The notes under the pieces: generated by a model
What the model saw: the letters and a program-made list of their open reading frames with translations, nothing else
The model's database searches: none
Told to the model about the DNA's origin: nothing
Shown: positions 27,408 through 36,421 of the stretch, one piece after another
Numbering within the stretch: the stretch's first letter is position 1
Layout of the letters: each line of letters starts with the position of its first letter
Program-made: the position numbers and the translations under genes
Source: Caulobacter mirabilis
GTDB lineage: Bacteria; Pseudomonadota; Alphaproteobacteria; Caulobacterales; Caulobacteraceae
NCBI RefSeq assembly: GCF_002749615.1
Contig: NZ_CP024201.1
Span: 4,011,001-4,075,000 of the forward strand
Reading direction: 5' to 3'
DNA length: 64,000 nt

Positions 27408-28562
27408 CTAAGAAATGCTGAACCAGCGATCTCTGAACGCCAGCGGGCCGACGGCGACGGCCAGGAAGGCGATCAGGCCCAGCGGGCCGAGCCAGGGGAA
27501 GGTGCAGACCGACAGCAGCAGGACCCCGACGATACGCAGCGACCAGCTCGGCCGGTCGAGGTCGCGCAGCAGCAGCCAGACCCCGGTCGGCGCCAGCAGC
27601 GCGGCGTCGTAGTAGATGGCGTAGGGCGCGGCGAGCAGCGCCCCGCCGAACAGGCCCGCCATCCGCATGGCGAGGTCCTTCGTCTTGCGGAAGACCAGGA
27701 TCGCGAACAGCGCCCCGGCCCCGATCCAGAAGATCCGCCAGGCCGTCCGCCAGCCGCCCTCGAAACCATAACGGTCGGCGATGCTGATCGGAGTCAGGTT
27801 GCCCCGCAGGAGGCCGTCGTTCCAGGCGACCAGATTCGAGAACGACGAGAGGCTGGCCAGCCAGTCCAGCCACAGGCCCAGTCCGAACAGCGCCAGCGAC
27901 AGCAGCCCCGCTAGAGCGCCGGCGGCCATCGCCCCCGCCAGCGCCCGGAACCGACCTGCCGCGACCAGGACCAGCGGCGCCATGACCAGCGCCTGGGGCT
28001 TGATCGCCGCCGCCAGCCCCAGCAGCACGCCGGCCACGATCGGCCGGGCCTCCAGCATCCGCAGCGCCAGCAGGGCCATCGCGCAGATGAGGAAGGTGGT
28101 CTGCCCCACATGCAGGACCGTCAGGCTCGGCGAGACGGTCAGGACCAGCACCGCGGCCAGGACCCGGCGCGGCGTATCCCGCGCCACGGCCCAGGCGAAC
28201 AGCGTCGCGGTCAGCGCCGTCCAGACGGCGTAGGCGACCCCGTAGGGGACCAGGCCGAAGGGAACGAACAGCAGCAGGGCGCTGGGCGGATAGACGAACG
28301 GCCGCTCGCCGGCGTCGTCCTGGCGGATGATCCAGCTCTGCGCCTGGGTGATGTGGTCGAAGTCGTAGAGGTCGAGGCGGCCTTGCAGGACTTCCCGCGC
28401 CGCCGTCCACATCGGCAGGAAGTCGAAGCCGACGGGCTGCGTGCGCACCACGACCGTGAGCTCGGCCAGGCCGGCGGCGCTGAACGCGAGGATCAGCACC
28501 CACACCACGATGAGGCGCAGGCGCACTTCTCCCGGACTTGCGACGGTCGCCGTCTCCCCCAT
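27408..28562 (-). CDS. GT87-family (DUF2029) polyprenyl-phosphate-sugar transferase
   Basis: 384 aa with about ten membrane helices. DUF2029/GT87 features are the first-loop acidic segment GFDFLPMWTAAREVLQGR, YPPSALLLFVPFG and an AAIKPQAL stretch. GT87 enzymes such as mycobacterial PimE use polyprenyl-linked mannose on the periplasmic face. The donor could be provided by the GT2 encoded 24 bp downstream. The final target (lipid, protein or LPS) is unknown. Confidence 0.88.
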   Translation of the reverse strand: MGETATVASPGEVRLRLIVVWVLILAFSAAGLAELTVVVRTQPVGFDFLPMWTAAREVLQGRLDLYDFDHITQAQSWIIRQDDAGERPFVYPPSALLLFVPFGLVPYGVAYAVWTALTATLFAWAVARDTPRRVLAAVLVLTVSPSLTVLHVGQTTFLICAMALLALRMLEARPIVAGVLLGLAAAIKPQALVMAPLVLVAAGRFRALAGAMAAGALAGLLSLALFGLGLWLDWLASLSSFSNLVAWNDGLLRGNLTPISIADRYGFEGGWRTAWRIFWIGAGALFAILVFRKTKDLAMRMAGLFGGALLAAPYAIYYDAALLAPTGVWLLLRDLDRPSWSLRIVGVLLLSVCTFPWLGPLGLIAFLAVAVGPLAFRDRWFSIS

Positions 28563-28569
28563 GCCTCCG

Positions 28570-30270
28570 TTAGACTTCGCGCAGCGCGGCGAGTCCAGCG
28601 CCGCCGTCGCCGGCCGTCGCGACGAAGGTCTTCAGCGCGGAGACCGTGTAGTCCTCGGCGTGGATGGTCGAGACGGCCATCATCTGGGCCTTCGCCTCGG
28701 TCCGGGTCAGGGTCAGCAGCACGAAGCCCTTGGCCGCCGAGTTGGCGTACTTCACCTCGGGATTGCGCTGGACCAGCGCGGCGCCCAGCGGCGCGCCGAC
28801 CAGGATGTCCTCGAAGCCGGGGCTGGTGATCCCGGTCGTGCCGAACTCGACCGCGACCCGGCTCTTGCGGCCATCGTCCCACAGCTCGTTGGCCCAGAAG
28901 CTGTGGCTGTCGCCGGCCAGCACCACGGGCCGGGCCCGGGCCGCCTTGAACATGTCGTAGACCCGCTCGCGCTGGACCGGATAGCCGTCCCAGGAGTCGA
29001 GGTTGACCGGCACGTCGACGGCCGACAGCGCAGCCGATTGGGCGACCGGCTGCTTGGCGTAGTCCGGCAGCTTGGCGAAGAACTCGGCCCAGGCCTTCTC
29101 GCCCATCACGGCCGGCAGGTTGGGCGCGCAGACACGGGCCATGACGATCTGGTTGCCCAGCACCTGCCAGGCCTCGCCGGCCTTGACCGAGCGGTCGAGT
29201 TCGGCGGCGAGCCACTGCTCCTGGCGCTCGCCGAGCAGCTTGCGGCTCGGATCCCGCCAGACCTTCATGAAGTGGGCGAAGTCGGGCTTGCCGTCGACGG
29301 TCGGCAGGGTCTGGGCGTCGTAGTCGATCGGCCTGTCCCGCGCGGTCAGCCGGGTCTCGATCATCATCAGGCTGGCCAGGTCGCCGAAGCGGAAGCTGCG
29401 GTTGATCGTTTCCGGCAGGCCGCCGGCGACCGGCTCGCGGATCGGCATCCACTCGTAGTAGGCCTTCAGCGCCGCCGCCTTGCGGATCGCCCAGTCGCCT
29501 TCGCCCTTGTCCGGATTGTGGTTCTCGGCTCCGCCGGTCCAGCTGTCGTTGGCGGTCTCGTGGTCGTCCCAGACCACGATCCAGGGGGCGCGGGCGTGCG
29601 CCGCCTGCAGCTGCGGGTCGGCTTTGTAGAGGGCGTGGCGCGTCCGGTAGTCGGCCAGGGTGATGATCTCGTGCGGCGGCTGCGGCGTCCGCTTGGCCGC
29701 CGTCGGCGAGCTCATGCCGTAGTCGCCCGGCGCCGCGCCGTACTCGTAGATGTAGTCGCCCAGGTGCAGCACCGCGTCGACCCGGTCGAGCCTGGCGATC
29801 GCGCCGTAGGCGTTGAAGTAGCCGGCGGGGTAAAGGGAGCAGGAGGCCACCGCCAGGACGACGTCCTGGGTCGGGCCCGCCGGCAGGGTGCGCGTGCGGC
29901 CGACCGGGGAGGTCACGCCGCCGATCCGGAAACGATAATAGTAGTCGGTCCCGGGCTTCAGGCCGGCGACGTCGGCCTTCACGGTCCAGTCGCGATCGGC
30001 GGCCACCGGCGTGGCGACGGCCTTCACCAGGGACTTGAAAGTCGGATCGAGGGCCACCTCGACCAGGCTGTTCGGCGCCGGCTTGGCCGGATCGGCGGGG
30101 GTCGCGCGCGTCCAGAGGATCACCCGATCCTGAAGCGGGTCGCCGCTGGCCACGCCATGTAGGAACTGGACCGCCTGTCCGGTCGCCGCCTCGGCCTGCG
30201 CCCCGATCGGAGCCGCCGCGCCCATGCCCAGCAGGGCCAACGCCCCGCGCCTGCTGATCTTCATGGACAT
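28570..30270 (-). CDS. phoD: PhoD-family alkaline phosphatase/phosphodiesterase
   Basis: 566 aa from the ATG at 30270, or 564 aa from 30264; both have CAGGGGG upstream. Tat signal KISRRGALALLG, then an N-terminal beta domain (about 45-150) and the metallophosphatase core with HLGDYIYEYG, VVWDDHETAND and LAGDSHSFW, the metal-binding sites of PhoD. It is exported folded to the periplasm and hydrolyses phosphate mono- or diesters. It lies 8 bp from the GT87 stop region and downstream of the TonB receptor on the same strand. Confidence 0.93.
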   Translation of the reverse strand: MSMKISRRGALALLGMGAAAPIGAQAEAATGQAVQFLHGVASGDPLQDRVILWTRATPADPAKPAPNSLVEVALDPTFKSLVKAVATPVAADRDWTVKADVAGLKPGTDYYYRFRIGGVTSPVGRTRTLPAGPTQDVVLAVASCSLYPAGYFNAYGAIARLDRVDAVLHLGDYIYEYGAAPGDYGMSSPTAAKRTPQPPHEIITLADYRTRHALYKADPQLQAAHARAPWIVVWDDHETANDSWTGGAENHNPDKGEGDWAIRKAAALKAYYEWMPIREPVAGGLPETINRSFRFGDLASLMMIETRLTARDRPIDYDAQTLPTVDGKPDFAHFMKVWRDPSRKLLGERQEQWLAAELDRSVKAGEAWQVLGNQIVMARVCAPNLPAVMGEKAWAEFFAKLPDYAKQPVAQSAALSAVDVPVNLDSWDGYPVQRERVYDMFKAARARPVVLAGDSHSFWANELWDDGRKSRVAVEFGTTGITSPGFEDILVGAPLGAALVQRNPEVKYANSAAKGFVLLTLTRTEAKAQMMAVSTIHAEDYTVSALKTFVATAGDGGAGLAALREV

Positions 30271-30415
30271 GTTCCCCCTGCTGACTGACCGGCCGCTTAT
30301 CCACGGCTCGGGCGACAGCCGCATGACGCACCGTCGCGCGCCAAAAGAAAAGCCGTTACGGGGGTTGGATCAAGAATAAATCTAGTGACCGCTTGGAATC
30401 TTTCGCCGAGAAGCA

Positions 30416-30440
30416 GAGGCCGGCGGGGCTCGCCGGCCTC
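30416..30440 (-). terminator. hairpin after the TonB receptor gene
   Basis: A perfect 10-bp stem, GAGGCCGGCG with loop GGGCT and CGCCGGCCTC, lies 9 bp beyond the receptor stop on the minus strand. Only a short pyrimidine-rich tail follows, so termination may be partial, allowing read-through to phoD. Confidence 0.55.
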
Positions 30441-30448
30441 GCTCGCGA

Positions 30449-33043
30449 TCAGTACTTCCAGCTCACCGAGACGCCGGCCATGCGCGGCGCGCCGGCGATG
30501 AAGGTCGGCAGGCCCAGGGCGTCGCCGGTGTTGCCGGCGTCGATGATGTACTCTTCATCGGTCAGGTTGGTGGCGAAGGCGCCCAGGGTCCAGTTGCTCC
30601 CGTTCGGACGGTAGCTGATCCGCAGGTCCAGCAGGCCGACGGCGTCCTGGAACTCGTCCTGGACCCGATCGGCGACCAGGTTGCCCGAGGCCACGGTCTG
30701 CAGGTCCGGCCGGTCGTTGTTGTCGTCGAAGAACACCTTCGACCGCCAGCTGTAGGTCGGGCGCACGTCGAACCGGCCGCCGAGGGCGTCGAAGGTCCAC
30801 AGCGCCGCCAGCGACAGGCTGTGGTCCGGCGACAGGCGGAAGCGGTTGCCTTCGTAGGCCCCGCCTTCGAACCGGGCGTGGTTGAAGGCGTAGGTGGCGT
30901 ACAGGTTCAGGCCCGTGGCGACCCGCCATTCCGCCTGGCCTTCGAAGCCGTAGGCCTTGGCCTCGCCGGCGTTGGTGATGGTGAACAGCGTGCCCTGCTG
31001 CTCCACCGTCTGGAAGTTGTCGTAGTTGTAGTAGAACACCGCCCCGTCCAGCCGCAGACGGCCGTCGAGCAGGGCGAACTTGCCGCCGACCTCGAAGCTG
31101 TCGACCTTTTCGGCCGCGACCACGCCGAAGCGCGGCGTTCCGAACGGCGCCGTGGGGCTGGACACCGCCAGCACGTCGGGCCGACGGCCGCGGGCGTAGC
31201 TGGCGTACAGGTTGGCGTCGTCGGTCAGGGCGTAGCGCGCCACCAGGCGCCAGGTGAAGCCTTCGTCCTTGAGCGACTGGGTCGCCAGGGCGCCGTTGCC
31301 CGTGGTCGGCTGGAAGGTCAGGCCGAACAGCGGCAGCGGCAGGGTCGGCGAATGGGCCAGCGGCGAGGCCAACCCGCCGAGGATGGCGTTGGCCTGGGCG
31401 ATCATGGCGTTGCCCTGGGCGACCTTGACCGGATCGCCGGTGGCGACCAGCGCCGCCCCGCTGCGGTAGACCTGGGAGGCGCCGACCACGCCGCCGAGCA
31501 CGCTGCGCTGGCCGACGCTGGAGCCGAAGCCGGTGTCCTTGTCGTCGCGCGTGTAGCGCAGGCCGGCCGAGATCTCGAGCTTGTCGGTGACCTCGAACGT
31601 GACGTCGCCGAACAGGTCGACGGCGGTCAGGTCGCTGCTGTTGGACGCCGTCTCGGTGTGGTTCGAGACCAGATTGCCGGCGATCGCGCGGGCCTGAGCG
31701 GTGCTCAGCAGGATGCCGTTGCCGGTCTGGTTGGCCACCAGGCCCTGGATCAGAGCGCCGGTGAAGGTGGTGTCGCCGAAGTAGGCCATCGGCGCCGGGG
31801 TGGTCGCCGGTAGGCCCGAACCCGCCGCCGCCGCGTTCAGCTGGCCGGTCAGCACCGCCAGGCTGATGCGCTCGTCGAACTGCAGCGGCAGCACCTGGTC
31901 GTCCTCAGCCTTGAAGTAGCTGACGCCCACGAAGCCCTTCACGCGGCCGCCGGCGTCGTAGTTCAGGCGCAGCTCCTGGCTCCACTGCTTGCCCCAGCCG
32001 TGGTTGGCGCCGGTCAGGATCGGCAGCGACGTGCCGTCCGGATCGAACACCTCGGTGGAGTCGTACTCGCGGTAGGCGCTGATCGAGTTCAGGGTCAGAC
32101 TATCGGACAGGTCCCAGGAAGCCAGCAGCGTCGCGCCCTTGACCGAGCGGTCGAGACCCAGCGGCCCCGCGGTGAAGCCGGCCGGCGCGGCCAGCGCCGC
32201 GGCCTCCCACGGCTTGCGGCCGGCCAGGACGGCGCCGGTCGTCGGATTGGTCGGCGAGAAGCCGCCCGACTTGAAGGCGGTGCCCGCCGGCTGATCTTCC
32301 TGCCAGTTCAGGATCAGGTCGGCCCGGAAGGTGTCGGTCGGGGCGAAGGCCAGCGAGCCGCGCAGGGCGATGCTGTCCAGCGACTGGAAGTCCTCGCCGC
32401 CCAGGGCGTTCTCGACATAGCCGTCGCGCTGGCGGACGCTGCCGGCGATCCGCACCGCGAACGCATCCGACAGGGCGAGATTGAACATCCCCTGGCCCAG
32501 CCGGTAGCCGTAGTCGCCGGCCTCCAGCTTGGCCGAGGCGTCGAAGCCGGTCAGATCGGCCTTCTTCTGGATGACGTTGATGGCGCCGATCAGAGCGCCG
32601 CGACCGTACAGGGTCGACTGCGGCCCCTTGGCCACCTCGACGCGGTCGATGTCGAACAGCTCGACGTAGGACCCCTGGGCCTTGGAGATCGAGACGCCGT
32701 CCTGGAACACCGAGACGCGGGCTTCCGAGAAGGAGTCGGTCGAATCGGAGGTCACGCCGCGGATGACATAGCCGGGGTTGTTCGGCGACTGGTCCTGGAC
32801 CACCAGGCCGGGCGTGAACTTCGACAGCTTGGCGAAGTCGTCGACGCCCAGCGCCTGCAGCCGGTCGCCGCTGTAGGCGGTCAGCGACATGGGCACGTCC
32901 ATGGCCTGCTGCTCGCGCTTCTGGGCGGTGACCACGATCTCCTCGACGGCCGTGACCTCCTGGGCCTGGGCGACGCCGGCGATCGGCAGAATGGCGGAGA
33001 AGCCCGCTGCGGCCAGCAGCAGGCGACGGTAGCTCGTCGTCAT
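30449..33043 (-). CDS. TonB-dependent outer-membrane receptor
   Basis: 864 aa. Signal peptide cut after AQAQ (about residue 28), TonB box-like EEIVVTAQKRE (34-44), a plug domain with VDDFAKLSKFTPGLVVQ and VEVAKGPQSTLYGRGALIGAINVI, and a 22-strand barrel ending in aromatic SVSWKY. It takes up a scarce ligand at the outer membrane using TonB energy. The ligand is unknown; phoD lies downstream, which suggests a phosphate-containing compound. A palindromic operator candidate is just upstream. Confidence 0.95.
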   Translation of the reverse strand: MTTSYRRLLLAAAGFSAILPIAGVAQAQEVTAVEEIVVTAQKREQQAMDVPMSLTAYSGDRLQALGVDDFAKLSKFTPGLVVQDQSPNNPGYVIRGVTSDSTDSFSEARVSVFQDGVSISKAQGSYVELFDIDRVEVAKGPQSTLYGRGALIGAINVIQKKADLTGFDASAKLEAGDYGYRLGQGMFNLALSDAFAVRIAGSVRQRDGYVENALGGEDFQSLDSIALRGSLAFAPTDTFRADLILNWQEDQPAGTAFKSGGFSPTNPTTGAVLAGRKPWEAAALAAPAGFTAGPLGLDRSVKGATLLASWDLSDSLTLNSISAYREYDSTEVFDPDGTSLPILTGANHGWGKQWSQELRLNYDAGGRVKGFVGVSYFKAEDDQVLPLQFDERISLAVLTGQLNAAAAGSGLPATTPAPMAYFGDTTFTGALIQGLVANQTGNGILLSTAQARAIAGNLVSNHTETASNSSDLTAVDLFGDVTFEVTDKLEISAGLRYTRDDKDTGFGSSVGQRSVLGGVVGASQVYRSGAALVATGDPVKVAQGNAMIAQANAILGGLASPLAHSPTLPLPLFGLTFQPTTGNGALATQSLKDEGFTWRLVARYALTDDANLYASYARGRRPDVLAVSSPTAPFGTPRFGVVAAEKVDSFEVGGKFALLDGRLRLDGAVFYYNYDNFQTVEQQGTLFTITNAGEAKAYGFEGQAEWRVATGLNLYATYAFNHARFEGGAYEGNRFRLSPDHSLSLAALWTFDALGGRFDVRPTYSWRSKVFFDDNNDRPDLQTVASGNLVADRVQDEFQDAVGLLDLRISYRPNGSNWTLGAFATNLTDEEYIIDAGNTGDALGLPTFIAGAPRMAGVSVSWKY

Positions 33044-33061
33044 GTCCGTATCCCCTCGAAC

Positions 33062-33076
33062 CTGAACATTGTTCAG
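33062..33076 (-). promoter_or_regulatory. palindromic operator candidate upstream of the TonB receptor
   Basis: CTGAACATTGTTCAG is a perfect palindrome around a central T, ending 19 bp before the receptor ATG. This is the size and symmetry of TetR- or LacI-family operators. The remaining gap to 33389 holds only a family B repeat pair at 33214-33323. Confidence 0.5.
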
Positions 33077-33213
33077 TCCGTGGGGTAGCGACGGTCGATG
33101 ACAGAGGGAAGACGACGAACGGCGTCCGCGGAAAATATTTCACCAAACCGAGAAAACACCGGTTCGCGACTTGCGGGTTCCACCCTTCTCATCCTCGACG
33201 CCCACACCTCACA

Positions 33214-33323
33214 CCGGTCATCCCGGCGAAGGCCGAGACCCAGGTTCAGCCTCGGCGACGGGTGATTTCGCGTCGAATCGTAGCCCTACGATCTGGATCC
33301 CGGCTTTCGCCGGGACGACCAGG
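33214..33323. repeat. family B repeat pair upstream of the AraC gene
   Basis: CATCCCGGCGAAGGCCGAGA and, about 65 bp further, inverted GATCCCGGCTTTCGCCGGGA. Same family as at 8.4 kb. It accounts for most of the 346-bp gap between the receptor and the AraC gene. Confidence 0.8.
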
Positions 33324-33389
33324 CTGGAGGACGCCGATGGAATCTCGCCCGCCTAGGGACTTGAACGCCGACGCGCTACTGATCGCGTC

Positions 33390-34427
33390 ATGACCCCGCA
33401 GGAACTCGACGTCATCGTCCGCGCGGCCGGCGCCACCCTGCTGATCTGGGCGGCGATCCGGCAGCGTTCGGCGGAACGTCCCTACTTCATCGCGCTGGCC
33501 GCCTGCCTCTGCGGCTTCCTGGCGGGCAACACGCCGGACTCCTCGCTCCAGCTCTCAGGGCCGCTGGGATCCCTGGCCGTCATCCTCGCCGGCTACGCCG
33601 CCGTGTTCCTGTGGTGGTACTGCCTCGCCGTCTTCGAGGCCGGTTTCCGACCGAGGGGACTGGTCCTGGCGGTCGGCGGGATCTGGATCGTGGTCGCCAG
33701 CGTCGACCGCGGCCTGTTCGGTCCGGCGCTCGCCCAGAAGGGCCTGTCCTGGGGCCTCATCGGCCTGGGCCTGGTGATGGTCGGGCATCTGGCCTGGCGG
33801 CTGATGAAGGACCGGTCCGGCGACCTCGTCGACCGCCGCCGGCAGGCGCGCCTGTGGGTGGTGGCGGTCCTGGCGGCGCAGCTCCTCGCGGACCTCTGCA
33901 TCGACCTGGTCCTCGGCCTCGACTGGCAGCCCCGCGCCTTCTCGATCGTCCAGAACGCGGCCCTCCTGGCCTTCGTCGCCTGGTTGTCGAGCCTCGACCT
34001 GGCCCGGCCGGCCTCGGCCACGACGCCCCCGCCGCCGCCGCCGGACGCCGATCCCGTGCTGGTGGCGCGGCTGAACCAGCTGATGGAGACCGACCGCGTT
34101 CACCTTGATCCCGGCCTGACCTTCGAGGCCTTCGTCCGCGCGATGGGCGCCCCCGAGCGCACCGTGCGCCAGCTGATCAACCAGCGCCTGGGCTACGACC
34201 ACTTCCGGACCTTCCTCAACGCCTATCGGGTGCAGGAGGCCCGCCGGCTACTCGCGGACCCGGCGCGCGCCGACGACAAGCTGATCGCCATCGCCTTCGA
34301 CAGCGGCTTCGCCTCGCTGCCGTCGTTCAACCGCGTCTTCCGGGACATCGAAGGCCGACCGCCGAGCGCCTACCGGCAGGCCATGCTGGCCGAGCCGCCT
34401 TCTGAGCAACGGTCCGCCGACTTCTGA
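33390..34427 (+). CDS. AraC-family regulator with N-terminal membrane domain
   Basis: 345 aa. About six membrane helices occupy residues 10-205, then a proline stretch (PPPPPP), then an AraC/XylS double-HTH domain (about 240-340) with LTFEAFVRAMGAPERTVRQLIN, YRVQEARRLLAD and FDSGFASLPSFNRVFRDIEG. It is a membrane-anchored one-component regulator. It is followed 57 bp later by a CPBP protease gene on the same strand, a possible partner or target. Confidence 0.9.
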   Translation: MTPQELDVIVRAAGATLLIWAAIRQRSAERPYFIALAACLCGFLAGNTPDSSLQLSGPLGSLAVILAGYAAVFLWWYCLAVFEAGFRPRGLVLAVGGIWIVVASVDRGLFGPALAQKGLSWGLIGLGLVMVGHLAWRLMKDRSGDLVDRRRQARLWVVAVLAAQLLADLCIDLVLGLDWQPRAFSIVQNAALLAFVAWLSSLDLARPASATTPPPPPPDADPVLVARLNQLMETDRVHLDPGLTFEAFVRAMGAPERTVRQLINQRLGYDHFRTFLNAYRVQEARRLLADPARADDKLIAIAFDSGFASLPSFNRVFRDIEGRPPSAYRQAMLAEPPSEQRSADF

Positions 34428-34484
34428 GAAGCCCGCGCCGCCGGGATCGGCCAGATCCTGCTCCGCTCAACAAACGGAGGCGAC

Positions 34485-35204
34485 ATGCCGGACGGAGTCA
34501 TCGGAATTGCGGGGATCCTGGCGATCCTGCTGGGAGTCGGGAGCCTGATCGGCCTCACGCAGCGCGACCGGTTCTCGTTCAGGTGGCTGCTGGCCGCCGC
34601 CGGGCTGGTCCTGCTCAACGACCTGCTCCTGACCGGGGCCTACGGCCACCTGCCGCGCCTCTTCCCGCCGAGCGACTGGAACTGGCAGGGCAAGACGCTC
34701 GCCCTCCTGGCCACGCTCGCCGTCGCCGCCCTGCCCGCGCTGGGCTGGAAGGCGTCGGGCCTGACCCTGCGCCAGGCGCCGGGCAGCCTGAAGGTCGCCC
34801 TGCCGGCGGTCCTGGCCTACGTCGCCTTTTTCACGGCCTTGGCGCTGATCTTCCCGAACGAGCCGGCGTCCCGCGAGACCATCGCCTTCCAGCTGACCAT
34901 GCCGGGGTTTGAGGAGGAGCCCTTCTATCGCGGCCTTCTGCTGCTCGTTCTCTGCCGCGCCTTCACGGCGGAGAAGGCCTTCCTCGGCGTCGGCTGGAGC
35001 TGGGGCGCGATCCTGTCCTGCGTTCTGTTCGGTTTGGCCCACGCGTTCGGCTACTCCGACGGCGGCTTCCACTTCGACGCCATGACCATGGTGCTGACCG
35101 CCCTGCCGTCGCTGATCGCCGTGTGGCTGGCCCTGCGGACCCGCAGCGTGCTGCTGCCGGTGCTGATCCACAACTTCGGCAACGCGGTCATGCTGCTGAT
35201 CTAG
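34485..35204 (+). CDS. CPBP-family intramembrane metalloprotease
   Basis: 239 aa with about six to eight membrane helices; the start has ACGGAGGCGAC just upstream. The CPBP (Abi/CaaX-like) motifs are FEEEPFYRG (motif 1, paired glutamates), FGLAHAFG (motif 2) and IHNFGNA (motif 3). Family members cut inside membranes or act in prenyl-protein processing and bacteriocin immunity; the bacterial substrate here is unknown. It follows the membrane AraC regulator gene. Confidence 0.92.
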   Translation: MPDGVIGIAGILAILLGVGSLIGLTQRDRFSFRWLLAAAGLVLLNDLLLTGAYGHLPRLFPPSDWNWQGKTLALLATLAVAALPALGWKASGLTLRQAPGSLKVALPAVLAYVAFFTALALIFPNEPASRETIAFQLTMPGFEEEPFYRGLLLLVLCRAFTAEKAFLGVGWSWGAILSCVLFGLAHAFGYSDGGFHFDAMTMVLTALPSLIAVWLALRTRSVLLPVLIHNFGNAVMLLI

Positions 35205-35286
35205 CGGTTCGCCCTCCAGTCGGCGGCGGAGCCGTTCGCCCCTGCGATTTCCCTTTCGTCGGCGTCGCCTGTACGACTGCCGCGAG

Positions 35287-36300
35287 ATGACCGCCGCCGA
35301 CACCCTGCCCGACGACGAGGACGACGACGCCCCGGCCGGCGCCTTGGCGCTGGAGATCGAGATCGCCGCCGACGCCGCCGGCGGACGCCTGGACAAGACC
35401 CTGGCCGAGGCCGCCGCCGACCTGTCGCGCGCCCGCATCCAGGCCCTGCTGGCGGACGGCCTGATCAGCCTGGAGGGCGTCCCGCTGTCGGACGCTTCGG
35501 CCAAGGCGCGGCCCGGCCTCTATCGCATCCTGGTCCCGCCGCCCGCGCCGGCGATCCCGGAGCCCGAGGCGATCCCGCTGACGGTGCTCTACGAGGACGC
35601 CCATCTGATCGTCATCGACAAGCCCGCCGGCATGGCCGCCCATCCGGGGCCGGGGACCGAGCGCGGGACCCTGGTCAACGCCCTGCTCCATCACTGCGGC
35701 GACAGCCTGTCGGGGATCGGCGGCGTCGCCCGGCCGGGCGTCGTCCACCGCCTCGACAAGGACACCAGCGGCGTGATGGTCGCGGCCAAGACCGACGCCG
35801 CCCACCAAGGGCTGTCGGCGCTGTTCGCGGCGCACGACATCGACCGGGTCTACGTCGCCCTGACGCGCGGCGCGCCGAACCCGCCGAAGGGAACCGTCGA
35901 GACCCGCATCGGCCGCTCGGCGAGCGACCGCAAGAAGATGGCGGTGCTCAAGAGCAGCGGCCGCGAGGCGATCACCCACTACCGCGTCGAGCAGGCCTTC
36001 GGCCCGCAGGAGCGGCCGCTGGCCGCCCGTGTCGCCTGCCGCCTGGAGACGGGGCGGACGCACCAGATCCGCGTGCACATGGCCCACAAGGGCGCGCCCT
36101 GCCTGGGCGACCCGACCTACGGCTCCGGGCCGCCGGCCCTGCCGGTGCGCGAGGCGATCGCCGCCGCGGGCCTGGCGCGGCAGGCGCTGCACGCCGCCGT
36201 CCTGGGCTTCGTCCACCCGATCACCGGCGAGGCCCTGCGCTTCGAGACCGAGCCGCCGGCGGACATGCGCGACCTGGAGCGGCGGCTGGCCGAGCTCTGA
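35287..36300 (+). CDS. rluD: RluA/RluD-family 23S rRNA pseudouridine synthase
   Basis: 337 aa. N-terminal S4-like RNA-binding domain (about 30-95, RLDKTLAEAAADLSRARIQ) and the RluA catalytic core with VVHRLDKDTSGVMV, whose Asp (about residue 157) is the catalytic base. The conserved LETGRTHQIRVHMAHKG segment follows. RluD makes pseudouridines 1911, 1915 and 1917 in helix 69; the exact target is assigned by length and the S4 domain. It lies upstream of rpoH with one lipoprotein gene between. Confidence 0.85.
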   Translation: MTAADTLPDDEDDDAPAGALALEIEIAADAAGGRLDKTLAEAAADLSRARIQALLADGLISLEGVPLSDASAKARPGLYRILVPPPAPAIPEPEAIPLTVLYEDAHLIVIDKPAGMAAHPGPGTERGTLVNALLHHCGDSLSGIGGVARPGVVHRLDKDTSGVMVAAKTDAAHQGLSALFAAHDIDRVYVALTRGAPNPPKGTVETRIGRSASDRKKMAVLKSSGREAITHYRVEQAFGPQERPLAARVACRLETGRTHQIRVHMAHKGAPCLGDPTYGSGPPALPVREAIAAAGLARQALHAAVLGFVHPITGEALRFETEPPADMRDLERRLAEL

Positions 36301-36421
36301 AGCGGGACACCCGGGACGGATAATCCCGGGACAAGGCGCGACAACGCGGGACAATCGACCCCGGACCTTTCCCTTCGTCCGCCGCTCGGTCAGTCTGCCG
36401 CCCACGGAGGGCGGGCGGATC

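Noticed and set aside
26356..28503. 715-aa minus-strand open frame
   Set aside because: It lies in another frame of the GT2 and GT87 genes; those two have clear motifs and starts.
28493..30331. 612-aa minus-strand open frame
   Set aside because: Out-of-frame shadow of phoD, rich in Arg, Gly and Pro.
34485..35204. Abortive-infection or bacteriocin-immunity system from the CPBP (Abi) protein
   Set aside because: Only the CPBP protein is present, beside a regulator; no toxin, bacteriocin or phage-defence partner is visible.
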